From positions 1 through 64,000 of the forward strand of contig NZ_CP035380.1 in the NCBI RefSeq assembly GCF_006874705.1: a stretch of DNA of 64,000 bases, written 5' to 3'. The number at the start of each line of letters is the position of its first letter. Positions within the stretch are counted from its first letter, which is position 1. Positions 54,528 through 64,000 of the stretch are shown in pieces. The notes beneath the pieces are model-generated. The model ran no database searches, was not told the origin of the DNA, and saw only the letters and a list, made by a program, of their open reading frames with translations. This stretch comes from Leclercia adecarboxylata. Its GTDB lineage: Bacteria; Pseudomonadota; Gammaproteobacteria; Enterobacterales; Enterobacteriaceae. A program made the position numbers and the translations under genes.

Positions 54528-55520
54528 ATGAGCCTGATGCCTGATGACGAACAGGAACGTAATCTTCTGGCAGCAGCGATCCCGCTGGATGAGACATTTC
54601 TGCCGGCGCTGTCCGGCAATAACGTTCCGGTAAATCCGGCCCGGGCTTACCTATTGTCCCTTAATTCCCAACGTAGCCGGCAGACCATGGCTTCGTTCCT
54701 CGGGATTGTCGCCAAAATGCTTGGTGCCGGTAGCGCTGACACCTGCAACTGGGGCAGCATTCGCCGGTATCACGTCATGGTAATCACCGAGTTACTGCGC
54801 GATACTGGCCGGGGGATGGCAACTATTAACACCTATCTGTCGGCTCTTAAGGGCGTAGCGAAGGAAGCCTGGATGCTCCGCCTGATGGACGTTGAGAGCT
54901 TCCAGCACATCCGGGCGGTACCGAACCTGCGTGGCAGCCGGCTGCCAAGCGGTCGGGCCCTGCCGCCGGAGGAGATCCGCGCGTTGTTTGCCGTGTGTGA
55001 GGCCGATCGCAGCTGCCTCGGGCCGAGGGACGCGGCGATGCTGGCGGTTATCCTGGGATGTGGCCTGCGGCGGTCCGAGGCCGTGGGCCTAGATTTACGT
55101 GACGTTGTCACGCACAATCGGGCGCTACGGGTGCTGGGGAAGGGGAACAAGGAGCGTCTGGCCTACGTCCCGGCCGGGGCCTGGCAGCGGCTGCAGATCT
55201 GGATCGATGAGGTCCGGGGCGAAACCCCGGGGCCGCTGTTCACGCGGATCCGCCGCTTCGGGGATGTGACACTGAACCGGCTCACCGACCAGGCGGTGTA
55301 CCATATCCTGCAGGTGCGTCAGGGGCAGGCCGGGATCGGTAAGTGCTCGCCACATGACCTGCGCAGGACCTTCGCAACTGCCATGCTGGATAACGGTGAG
55401 GACTTAATTACGGTTAAAGATGCGATGGGTCACGCCAGCGTTACGACCACCCAACAGTACGATCGTCGCGGAGAACAGCGTCTTCGAGATGCCCGCGATA
55501 GGCTCAATCTTGTCAAATGA
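54528..55520 (+). CDS. Plasmid-type tyrosine recombinase
   Basis: 330-aa integrase-family protein. N-terminal SAM-like DNA-binding domain (about 40-130), then catalytic residues Arg in GCGLRRSEAVGLDLRD, His-x-x-Arg in SPHDLRRTFATAML, His in MGHASVTTTQQY and the nucleophile Tyr in QQYDRRG. It resembles the resolvase-type recombinases of F-like plasmids that resolve multimers, but it could serve an integrative element. No att site identified. GC content jumps relative to the preceding AT-rich region. Confidence 0.87.
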   Translation: MSLMPDDEQERNLLAAAIPLDETFLPALSGNNVPVNPARAYLLSLNSQRSRQTMASFLGIVAKMLGAGSADTCNWGSIRRYHVMVITELLRDTGRGMATINTYLSALKGVAKEAWMLRLMDVESFQHIRAVPNLRGSRLPSGRALPPEEIRALFAVCEADRSCLGPRDAAMLAVILGCGLRRSEAVGLDLRDVVTHNRALRVLGKGNKERLAYVPAGAWQRLQIWIDEVRGETPGPLFTRIRRFGDVTLNRLTDQAVYHILQVRQGQAGIGKCSPHDLRRTFATAMLDNGEDLITVKDAMGHASVTTTQQYDRRGEQRLRDARDRLNLVK

Positions 55521-55678
55521 TTTAGTCGACAGGATCAACCTTGATGCCTTCGCCATCCCTGGCTGTGACGTTTTTTACCTACTGGCAACGATCTAAAGCA
55601 TCATTAAAAATGAGTGTTTAAGTTCCAGGAAATTATTGATATATATAGAAAAATATATAATAACTTTAGGGTTTATGC

Positions 55679-56299
55679 ATGTCTATTTCTCCCCCCTCGG
55701 GATTGGTTTTAACAGTTGCCAAGTGGTTATGGGGAAAGCTAACGCAACGGTTATTAATGTCTACCTATATGCATTCTCATGAGAAATGGGCATTACGGCA
55801 CCGCTTGGGAGCTCGTTGGGATGCCATTGATAATAATCTTGAGTACAGTCTTCGATTTGGCATGCTCACTGATAAAGGAGAGCCTCTGACCAGGATAGCA
55901 TTTAAGACGACCAACACTCCCTTGGCGCGCATTGAACTGACGTTTGAAGCAGAAGGTTCCGGCGTCAGGTATCAGCAAATTATTTCACTCTCTGAAGTAA
56001 ATGCCACCCCTCTCGTAGTGACTCTCACTAATGTACCGGCGCTAAATTTCTCGTTGATTTATGGAAATATCGCGTTCTTGGTAGAAAGTTACCACATAAG
56101 AAATTGTCGAGTCTGGTTATCCGACCTGAGCCTTTATCCCGACACGTTTCATCAGTCGCCAGACTCTGTTCACTCCGCACTGTTGCCCGCTGTCACGCAG
56201 ATCCAGATGGATTTTGCGATAACCATAGACGCATCCCGATTCCAGCCAGAACTGTTTAATCTGTCCTGTCAGTCTCAGGTCTGCCTGATGGCGTTGTGA
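55679..56299 (+). pseudogene. Unknown gene, 3' end replaced by an IS3 fragment
   Basis: The first about 145 residues (MSISPPSGLVLTVAKWLWGKL to NCRVWLSDLSL) look like a genuine protein of unknown family. From about base 56117 the frame only reads the antisense of an IS3-type transposase, so the natural C-terminus is lost. AT-rich upstream region with a weak GGG ribosome-binding site. Confidence 0.55.
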
Positions 56300-56377
56300 A
56301 TGCGGCTGCTGAAGCCAGGCGTAAAAACCACTGGGATGAACATCCAGCACCTGAAGTGGTTTACTGAATTTGGCCAC
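56117..56377 (-). mobile_element. IS3-family OrfB fragment
   Basis: Minus-strand frame FSKPLQVLDVHPSGFYAW...RLTGQIKQFWLESGCVYGYRKIHLDL...GVNRVWRLMKRVGIKA is the N-terminal part of an IS3-type OrfB. The catalytic DDE domain is missing. Confidence 0.82.
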
Positions 56378-57081
<704 letters not shown>

Positions 57082-57106
<25 letters not shown>

Positions 57107-58761
57107 CCGAAACGGAGACGCTGAATGAGTACGCTGTCTCCCGTCTGCGCGCGCCACTTATCGCACTTTATCAGGACCCGGCGCAACGCACCATGCAGGC
57201 TGTTCATACGCTTCTGGCACATTCCGGTCTGTACCTGAAAGAGCAGCATGACTGCCTTGTTATCTGTGACGGTTACGATCAGACGCGTACGCCCGTACGC
57301 GCTGAACGTGTCTGGCCAGCCCTGACGAAAGCGGTCATGAACAGCTATGAAGGTGGGTGGCAGCCTGTTCCTCATGACATTTTCCGCCAGGTCCCTCCGG
57401 CGGAACGTTTTGCCGGCGGAGGACTGAAAGCCCGCCCGGTCAGCGATCGGGAATGGGCAAAACTGCGCACCGGTTCGGGTCCGCAGGGCGCGCTTAAACG
57501 TGAGATTTTCTCCGACAAAGAAAGCCTGTGGAGCTATGCGGTATCACACTGCCGTCAGGATTTAGAGGCGCTTATCAGCAGCGGGAAATTCACCTGGGAG
57601 CGCGGTCATGAACTGCTGGCGCGTCAGGGATTACTGTTGATGCGTGAGAAGCAGGGCCTGGTGGTTATGGACGCATATAACCACGACCAGACGCCGGTTA
57701 AAGCAAGCCATGTCCATCCTGATCTGACGCTTGTACGTGCAGAGCCGCATGCCGGTGCGTTTGTTCGTGTGCCGTCAGATATTTTTGAACGCGTTGCGCC
57801 GGTGAGCCGTTATAACCCTGAGCTTGCCGTCAGCGACCGCGATATCCCGGGCATGAAACGTGATCCTGAACTGCGTCGTCAGCGTCGCGAAGCACGCGCT
57901 GCAGCGCGCGACGATCTGAAGGCCCGCTATTCAGCCTGGCGCGCGAACTGGCAGCGTCCGGACTTACACAACCGGGAACGCTGGCAGGCGATACATGACG
58001 AGTGCAGGATGCGTAAGGCACGTATCCGCGCACAGCAACGCGATCCTCTCGTGCGGAAGCTGCATTATCACATTGCGGAGCTGCAGCGCATGCAGGCACT
58101 CATTGCGCTGAAAGAGAGTGTGAAAGCGGAACGACTGGAGCTTATCGGGCAGGGGAAATGGTATCCGCCGTCTTACCGGCAGTGGGTTGAAGTGGAAGCG
58201 CTGAAAGGTGACAGGGCTGCGATATCGCAGCTGAGGGGATGGGATTACCGGGATCGTCGTCATGATAATACGCAGTCGACGTCCAACCAGCGTTGCGTGG
58301 TGCTTTGCGAACCGGGAAGCGCACCGCTGTACTACAATATGCCAGGCCTTAAGCCTGCCTTACAGAAAAACGGCAGCATCCGGTTCAGCGATACTGATAC
58401 CGGGCAGCACGTCTGTACCGATTACGGCGATCGGGTGGTGTTCAGAAACGGCAGTGATTTTGCGTCCCTTCAGCGTGAGCTAAACCGGGTATCCCCTGTG
58501 CTTTTCGCCAGGGACCCGAAGATGGGCTTTGCTCCGGAAGGGAATGACATACAGTTTAACCAGGCGCTTGCTGAGATGGTGGGCTGGTATAATGTGTACC
58601 GTGCGGGAGAAGAGGATCAGGTCCGTATCAGCCGACCGGATGTGGACAGAATGCGTGAGCAGTGCGAAGCGTTTTTCCGTAACGCAGAGGCGGAGCAGAA
58701 TACACCGGCATACATCTCACATGAGCCACGTAACGACTGGAAGCCACCTTCTCCGCGTTAG
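57082..58761 (+). pseudogene. Conjugative relaxase, C-terminal part (LPD7-type domain)
   Basis: 559-residue frame without a relaxase catalytic domain. Two related repeats (PHDIFRQVPPAERF and PSDIFERVAPVSRY) flanking QTPVKASHVHPDL-type sequence, a long basic helix (RRQRREARAAARDDLKARY), and a C-terminal domain (SIRFSDTDTGQHVCTDYGDRVVFRN) that I take for LPD7, as found in MOBP-type TraI/NikB relaxases. The 5' part was lost at the IS911-like junction, so the apparent start is artificial. It indicates that a conjugative backbone was once present here. Confidence 0.75.
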
Positions 58762-58973
58762 CATGAGCAGGCGCACTAAACCTCTTTACGCAAGCCATTC
58801 ATCATGGTTGACACTAACTTATATTAGCGTAATATTATTTTTGAGCGGGAAGCCAACTGCATTAGGGTGCAATAGTTGGTGGATGAACCCCATAGAAGCC
58901 CTAACTTCTGTGCCTGGGTGAGACCTCAGCACCTTTAGTCTGAAGGTGTTTAATATAAAAAGACAACATTATT

Positions 58974-59002
58974 AGCCGCAGTGTTCATCATTGCGGCTTT
59001 TT
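58974..59002 (+). terminator. Terminator downstream of the relaxase
   Basis: AGCCGCA and TGCGGCT with an 11-nt loop, followed by TTTTG. Confidence 0.8.
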
Positions 59003-59003
59003 G

Positions 59004-59519
59004 TTATCTGCAATACAGCAACTTCCCTCTGCGGTGTTTGTTCAGCCCCTTTGCTTCTGTGTGCATAAAGTTCCAGAGAACCTTTCCATCCCAGGGTGCA
59101 ACAACTACCAGCATTTGCTGCCTCTGCTTGTATGTGCCGATAAAGATATAACGCACCATTTCATCGTCATACATTGTTTCCCATATCTCGTAGGGATGCT
59201 CAAGTGTGTCGAGTGCCAGCTTTACGTAACGTTCACGTGCGTCTACGCGCTTCTCCACAATGTGGGCAAGCTTATCGCGTACAATACACATGTTTCCTAT
59301 ATGCGTTGCCTTAATAACTGCAGACATTTCTGGCGAGCTGAAACCCATATGTGCTTCCAGGAACGCCAGGGCTTCTTCAGCTGTACTCCCTGCGACGATC
59401 TCTTCTGGTTGATCACGACGTTCTTCAGCTTCAAGGTTCCTGAGGTCTTTCAGGTCCAAATCTTTAAAGGTTGGTAATCCATTGAGAGCTTTAGCCATTC
59501 TTATTGTTAAATCCGCCAT
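59004..59519 (-). CDS. Possible PBECR2-type nuclease-domain protein
   Basis: 171-aa cytoplasmic protein. N-terminal helical part (MADLTIRMAKALNGLPTFKDLDLKDLRNLEAEERRD). The C-terminal half (RERYVKLALDTLEHPYEIWETMYDDE...YIFIGTYKQRQQMLVVVAPWDGKVLWNFMHTEAKGLNKHRRGKLLY) resembles the phage Barnase-EndoU-ColicinE5/D-RelE-like nuclease 2 domain. If so it would be an RNase-fold effector, often met in phage and conjugation contexts. Assignment from memory and needing a profile check. Confidence 0.6.
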   Translation of the reverse strand: MADLTIRMAKALNGLPTFKDLDLKDLRNLEAEERRDQPEEIVAGSTAEEALAFLEAHMGFSSPEMSAVIKATHIGNMCIVRDKLAHIVEKRVDARERYVKLALDTLEHPYEIWETMYDDEMVRYIFIGTYKQRQQMLVVVAPWDGKVLWNFMHTEAKGLNKHRRGKLLYCR

Positions 59520-59544
59520 TTATACGCAGATGAGCAGGATATCA

Positions 59545-60090
59545 TTACACTTCCCGGGTCGCCAGAACAGGCAGACCGAATAACACCGAAGGCAAGGCAG
59601 AAGCAGGCATAAGATAATTAAAGAAAAAAGGCCGCGCAAGCGGCCTTTTTTTATCAACGAGAAAGATTCGGCCACTTAACTGAGGCGGAGCCCTGCTGGG
59701 TTCGAATAATTGTTGTTTGAGCGATGTCCTGGCCGCTATCTCCGGAAGGCTAATATTACGCAGAATTGCATCTGTAGGTATCATCGCTTCCGGTGCGGCT
59801 GTTTCATCAGTCTCAGGTTTGTTGAGCGTGATATAGCGTAAGGTAAGTTCTGCCATGGTTGTGGTTTTGATAACTTCCAGTGCTTCCTCCCACAGACTTT
59901 TTTCACGCCCGCGGCGGTCCATGTCATATTCTGTCATCAGGTTGTGCGCTTCCTGGCGGTTGGCCAGCCGCCAGGAAGGTGGCGATCGCTTTCCACGGCT
60001 CTCCTCTTGACTTCTTTTTGCGGCGGGATGGTTTTCCGGACGGGGCAGGATTAGGCGAATGGCCTCGGCCTCCGTCCGGGCAACGGCCAC
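59545..60090 (-). CDS. Unknown 181-aa protein reading through a terminator
   Basis: The frame is unrecognised. Its last 35 codons run through a strong intrinsic terminator (59624-59652), so the genuine gene has probably lost its own 3' end or stops elsewhere. An internal start at MTEYDMDRRG is an alternative. Low confidence that the full length is made. Confidence 0.4.
   Translation of the reverse strand: MAVARTEAEAIRLILPRPENHPAAKRSQEESRGKRSPPSWRLANRQEAHNLMTEYDMDRRGREKSLWEEALEVIKTTTMAELTLRYITLNKPETDETAAPEAMIPTDAILRNISLPEIAARTSLKQQLFEPSRAPPQLSGRIFLVDKKRPLARPFFFNYLMPASALPSVLFGLPVLATREV
59624..59652. terminator. Strong bidirectional intrinsic terminator
   Basis: GGCCGC-GCAA-GCGGCC with A6 before and T7 after. 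Confidence 0.85.
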
Positions 60091-60147
60091 GATCCCAACT
60101 CCTTCAATAAACCCTTTGGTCGTGTTTGCACTGTGCAGGGGGTAAAA

Positions 60148-60185
60148 GGGGGCCGCTTGGAAAACGGAAAATATCCTACGTTAAG
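60148..60185 (+). repeat. 38-bp Tn3-family inverted repeat, second copy
   Basis: Starts GGGGGCCGCTTGG and ends CCTACGTTAAG; closely matches the repeat at 41289 and has the same orientation. No transposase remnant follows it here. Confidence 0.78.
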
Positions 60186-60267
60186 CCTATTTTTTGAGCT
60201 GGCATGACGGGCAGCTATGAGCGAAGTATAGTCATTCGCCCTATCTCTTTTGTCGCACTTTCAACAA

Positions 60268-60289
60268 GGGGGTCGCTTGGAAAGCGGAA
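60268..60289 (+). repeat. Partial Tn3-type inverted repeat
   Basis: GGGGGTCGCTTGGAAAGCGG then AA; matches only the outer part of the repeats at 41289 and 60148. The rest of 60091-60671 contains no gene that I can support. Confidence 0.5.
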
Positions 60290-60671
60290 CGAGGTCAGTC
60301 TCCGCCCGGACTGCTCAGCTCTTTAAACAGCAAAAGAGAGGCATCTTATGAGAAGGGATTGTTCAGTATGTCAGGGCAGACTGCTTTTTCATCCGCAGGT
60401 ACTGAGGGTAAATGCTCAATTCCGGTACGATTCTTACTCTATAGCCAGACAGAATTCAGCATTGTGCTGAACCCGAATCTTTTTTTACTCTGACAGGCCT
60501 GTTCATCAGAACCCTGAAAAAACAATTTTCCCGTTCACATTTTTATTTTCCATGTCCTCATGAGCCCGGCGAAGTGCTTTTGTAGTGGTCATTCAATCCT
60601 TGTAACATCAGGATGATCCTGGTGTCAGTGAAAATACGAAATCAACACGTTGGTATCATTACCGAAAAAAG

Positions 60672-60934
60672 GGTAATGACTCCAACTTATTGATAGTGTT
60701 TTATGTTCAGATAATGCCCGATGACTTTGTCATGCAGCTCCACCGATTTTGAGAGCGACAGCGACTTCCGTCCCAGCCGTGCCAGGTGCTGCCTCAGATT
60801 CAGGTTATGCCGCTCAATTCGCTGCGTATATCGCTTGCTGATTACGTGCAGCTTTCCCTTCAGGCGGGATTCATACAGCGGCCAGCCATCCGTCATCCAT
60901 ATCACCACGTCAAAGGGTGACAGCAGGCTCATAA
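60672..60934 (-). mobile_element. IS1 fragment (right end and InsB C-terminus)
   Basis: Carries the IS1 end GGTAATGACTCCAACTTA and the last about 80 residues of InsB ([18 protein letters not shown] to [10 protein letters not shown]). Several substitutions relative to the intact copies (SPFDVV versus SAFEVV, KSLSLSK versus KSLSFSK) show a different IS1 variant. Cut at 60934 by the Tn21-type inverted repeat. Confidence 0.9.
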
Positions 60935-60972
60935 GGGATCGTCTCAGAAAACGGAAAATAAAGCACGTTAAG
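60935..60972. repeat. Tn21-type terminal inverted repeat
   Basis: GGGATCGTCTCAGAAAACGG then AAAATAAAGCACGTTAAG; differs from the Tn21 repeat in my memory at two positions. It overlaps the tnpA stop codon at 60968. Confidence 0.88.
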
Positions 60973-61666
60973 CCGGTGGCAGTGGTCGCAACGGTCTGAA
61001 CTTGCCTGCGCCGACCTTGGTGCTGCTGCGCCAGAGGTAATCGCCGGTCAGATTGATGTGTTCCCACCCCAGCGGTGACAGGTATTGAAACAGCGTCTCG
61101 TCTACCGGTTTGCCGTGCCCGTTCAAAGCATTGGTTGCCCGTTCCAGATAGGCCGTGTTCCAAAGCACGATGGCCGCCGTTACCAGATTGAGGCCGCTGG
61201 CCCGGTAGCGTTGTTGCTCAAAACTGCGGTCGCGGATTTCGCCCAGTCGGTTGAAGAACACCGCCCTGGCCAGCGCGTTGCGCGCCTCGCCTTTGTTGAG
61301 TCCGGCCTGCACGCGGCGGCGCAGCTCCACGCTTTGCAGCCAATCCAGTATGAACAACGTGCGCTCAATGCGCCCCAGCTCGCGCAGTGCAACGGCCAGT
61401 CCGTTCTGACGCGGATAGCTGCCGAGCTTGCGCAACATCAGCGAGGCCGTCACCGTACCCTGCTTGATCGAAGTGGCGAACCGCAAGATTTCATCCCAAT
61501 GGGCGCGTATCTGCTTGATGTTCAGCCGGTCGCTGCTAATCATCGGCTTGAGCGCGTCATAGGCGGCATCGCCCTTTGGGATGAATAGCTTGGTGTCGCC
61601 CAGGTCTCGGATACGTGGCGCGAATCGGAAGCCCAGTAGGTGCATCAGGCCGAAGACATGATCGGT
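60968..61666 (-). pseudogene. tnpA: TnpA C-terminal block (native orientation)
   Basis: Runs from [24 protein letters not shown] to [11 protein letters not shown], the normal C-terminus of Tn21/Tn501-type transposases. Upstream of TDHVF the frame enters the antisense of the inverted middle block. The third catalytic acidic residue lies in this part. Confidence 0.9.
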
Positions 61667-62980
61667 AAGGCGATCAATGACAAGGTGCGGATGTATGGCC
61701 GCATCGGCCAAGCCTTGCTGGAAGCCAAACAGAGCGGCGGCGATCCGTTCGCCGCCATCGAGGCCGTAATGCCGTGGGATACCTTCGCCGCCAGCGTCAC
61801 GGAGGCGCAAAAGCTCGCGCAGCCGGAGAGCTTCGACTTTCTGCATCGCATCGGTGAAAGCTACGCCACGTTGCGCCGCTACGCGCCGCAGTTCCTGGAC
61901 GTACTTAAGTTACGGGCGGCACCAGCCGCCAAGGGCGTACTCGATGCCATCGAGGTGCTTCGCGGCATGAACAGCGACAACGCCCGCAAGGTGCCCGCCG
62001 ACGCGCCGACCGCATTCATCAAGCCACGCTGGGCGAAACTGGTGCTCACGGACGATGGCATTGACCGGCGCTACTACGAGCTGTGCGCCCTGTCAGAGCT
62101 AAAGAACGCGCTGCGATCAGGCGATGTCTGGGTGCAGGGTTCGCGCCAGTTCAAGGACTTTGATGAGTACCTGGTGCCGGCCGAGAAGTTCGCTACTCTG
62201 AAGCTGGCCAACGAATTGTCGCTGGCAGTGGCCACCGATTGCGATCAGTATTTGCACGACCGACTGGCATTGCTGGAACAGCAGCTTGCCACCGTCAACC
62301 GCATGGCGGCGGCCAATGATCTGCCGGATGCCATCATTACCGAGTCCGGCCTGAAGATCACGCCGCTGGACGCGGCGGTGCCGGAGACCGCACAAGCCCT
62401 AATCGACCAGTCGGCGATGCTGCTGCCACACGTCAAGATTACCGAACTGCTGATGGAAGTTGATGAGTGGACAGGCTTCACCCGGCATTTCACGCATCTG
62501 AAGACCGGCGACACGGCCAAGGACAAAACCTTGCTGCTGACGACGATCCTGGCTGATGGCATCAATCTCGGGCTAACCAAGATGGCCGAGTCCTGCCCAG
62601 GCACGACTTACGCCAAGCTGTCGTGGCTGCAAGCCTGGCACATCCGGGATGAAACGTACTCAACGGCGCTGGCCGAACTGGTCAACGCGCAGTTCCGGCA
62701 ATCCTTTGCCGGAAACTGGGGCGATGGCACCACGTCATCGTCGGATGGCCAAAATTTCAGAACCGGCAGCAAAGCGGAGAGCACCGGGCATATCAACCCG
62801 AAGTATGGAAGCAGTCCAGGCCGGACGTTTTATACCCATATCTCCGACCAGTACGCGCCCTTCAGCACCAAGGTAGTCAACGTCGGCGTGCGTGATTCAA
62901 CCTATGTGCTCGATGGCCTGCTGTACCACGAGTCGGACTTGCGGATCGAGGAGCACTACACCGACACAGCGGGCTTTGCC
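61664..62980 (+). pseudogene. tnpA: TnpA middle block, inverted
   Basis: On the plus strand [25 protein letters not shown] through [23 protein letters not shown] to [25 protein letters not shown] is the central part of the same transposase, but reversed relative to its flanks. Its two ends join exactly to the residues missing from the flanking minus-strand blocks (QASGKA before it, TDHVF after it). The inverted segment is about 1.3 kb. Confidence 0.92.
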
Positions 62981-63936
62981 GGAAGCCTGAAACTGCTGCT
63001 GATGCTTGTTCTTGGCGGCGTTGAATAGTTTGCCAATGATGCGGTCGTGCAGGTCGATGATTTCGTCGGTGACGGTGGCCATACCTTCAATGGCCAGCGA
63101 AACCAGAGTGGCATAGCGTCGTTGCATCTCGAACTTTGCCAGATCGGCAGGCGTCATCTGCCCACCCTCACGGGCGATCTTGAGCAGGCGGTTCTGGTGA
63201 ACTTGTCGCTCGATGCCTGCGGGAAGGTCAAGCGCCTGCCAAGCCTTGAGGCGCTCGATGTGTTCAAGCATATGCCGAGAGTTCGGCTTGACGGGCGACT
63301 GGCGCAGCCATGCCAGCCACGTCAATTTGCTGCCGTCCTTGCGCTTGAGAAGTTCGTCCAGGCGCTGACGGTGGAGCGATAACAAAGAATCGGTCAACGC
63401 CGCGTAAATACGCCGGTTGGCACGGGTGATGGCCTCGGCGCTCGCGCGCTCGATGGCATTCATGGCGGGCAGGATGATGCTCTGCCGCCGCAGGTTTTCG
63501 ACAAGGGTGCTGGCCAGCACAATCCCTTTATCGGTCTGCAAGGCCAGCTCGGTCAATGTATGCACGGCTGCCGGTAGTGACTCATGGTGAAGGGCTTGAA
63601 CCCGAACACCGTTTGCAGCTCGACCAAGTGCTCCCGCCGCGTCTGCTCGCGCTGGCCGTAATCGTTCCAACTTTCCACCGGCACCTTGAGTTGTGCGGCC
63701 ACCATGCGCAACAGGGGCGGAAACGGAGGCTCATCGATGCCCAAGAAGATGCCAGGGAATCGCAAGTAGCAAAGCTGCACGGCGAAGCCCAATCGATTCG
63801 CAGCGCCGCGACGCTGGCGGATCACCGATAGGTCGGTTTCGTTGAACGTGTAGTGCCGTATCAGTTCGTCTTTGGCATCTGGTAGTGCCAGCAGGCTTTC
63901 GCGCTCGGTGGCGGACAGGATTGAGCGGCGCGGCAT
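62974..63936 (-). pseudogene. tnpA: TnpA N-terminal block with a -1 frameshift
   Basis: Starts MPRRSILSATERESLLALPDAK at 63936, reads to FTMSHYRQ, then loses one base at about 63566-63571 (CGGCAGCCGTGC where CGGCAGGCCGTGC is expected), continuing in another frame as [15 protein letters not shown] to [13 protein letters not shown]. Stops at the inversion point. Confidence 0.9.
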
Positions 63937-63938
63937 GA

Positions 63939-64000
63939 TCAGTCTTCCCGCAGGTACTGGTACAAGGTTTCGCGACTGATGCCGAAGTCACGGGCCACCA
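63939..64000 (-). CDS. tnpR: TnpR resolvase, C-terminal end (partial)
   Basis: Minus-strand frame VARDFGISRETLYQYLRED then TGA is the HTH tail of a Tn21-type resolvase. The stop is 3 bp before the tnpA start. The remainder is outside the window. Confidence 0.88.
   Translation of the reverse strand, partial: VARDFGISRETLYQYLRED

Larger units (their letters stand above)
60935..64000 (-). mobile_element. Tn21-subfamily Tn3 transposon, tnpR-tnpA end (rearranged)
   Basis: Begins with a 38-bp Tn21-type inverted repeat and contains tnpA in three blocks followed by the end of tnpR. It continues beyond the window. The internal inversion and a frameshift make the transposase inactive. Confidence 0.9.

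Overview
The window looks like part of a large, mosaic, multi-metal-resistance plasmid of the Enterobacterales (Klebsiella/Enterobacter type). This rests on near-recognisable Sil, Pco and R773-type Ars proteins, IS1, Tn3-family and IS3-family debris, several toxin-antitoxin pairs, a plasmid-type tyrosine recombinase and a truncated relaxase. The exact species and plasmid group cannot be fixed from the sequence alone.

Layout. 1-4200: the 3' end of the silver/copper efflux locus (silA tail with an apparent frameshift, silG, silP, a DUF2933 small protein). 4209-12054: an M23 peptidase gene split by a 7.1-kb IS1 composite transposon that carries an alpha-glucoside-type PTS operon (LacI regulator, GH13 hydrolase, EIICB, EEP-family protein); a 9-bp target duplication flanks the whole unit. 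12147-19952: the pco copper locus (PcoE-like protein, pcoABCDRS, pcoE). 20108-24310: parDE, vapBC and a two-gene OLD nuclease plus compact UvrD-like helicase module resembling Gabija. 24584-33504: two convergent arsenic operons, arsR-arsH-ECF sigma-arsD-arsA-arsN and arsR-arsD-arsA-arsB-arsC. 33669-41286: mostly unknown genes (RelB-like domain fusion plus HExxH protein, a 288-aa protein, a 1069-aa membrane protein, 86-aa and 321-aa proteins). 41289-48895: Tn3-family remnants bracketing a TetR-regulated electrophile/redox-stress cluster (SDR, DsbA-like, ene-reductase, thioredoxin, AhpD-like, OsmC). 48994-54527: an AT-rich backbone-like region with an HTH gene, 13 tandem 42-bp repeats, a decayed relBE, and a two-gene operon under an array of hairpin iterons. 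54528-60090: tyrosine recombinase, IS3/IS911-like debris, relaxase C-terminus, a possible PBECR2 nuclease gene. 60148-64000: transposon ends, an IS1 fragment, and a Tn21-type tnpR-tnpA whose tnpA contains an internal inversion and a frameshift.

How the parts work together. SilA/SilP/SilG export and handle Ag/Cu; PcoA-D with PcoRS and PcoE detoxify periplasmic Cu; the ars operons pump out arsenite and probably inactivate organoarsenicals (ArsH, ArsN). The redox cluster shares one operator motif upstream of three of its transcription units.

The most unusual signals are: a 28-bp hairpin element found five times exactly between functional modules (20760, 24389, 33581, 36269, 39895); the RelB-domain/HExxH gene pair; the Gabija-like pair; the ECF sigma factor inside an ars operon; the hairpin-iteron array with its two-gene operon; and the inversion inside tnpA. 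Family assignments are from memory of protein motifs; no database search was run.
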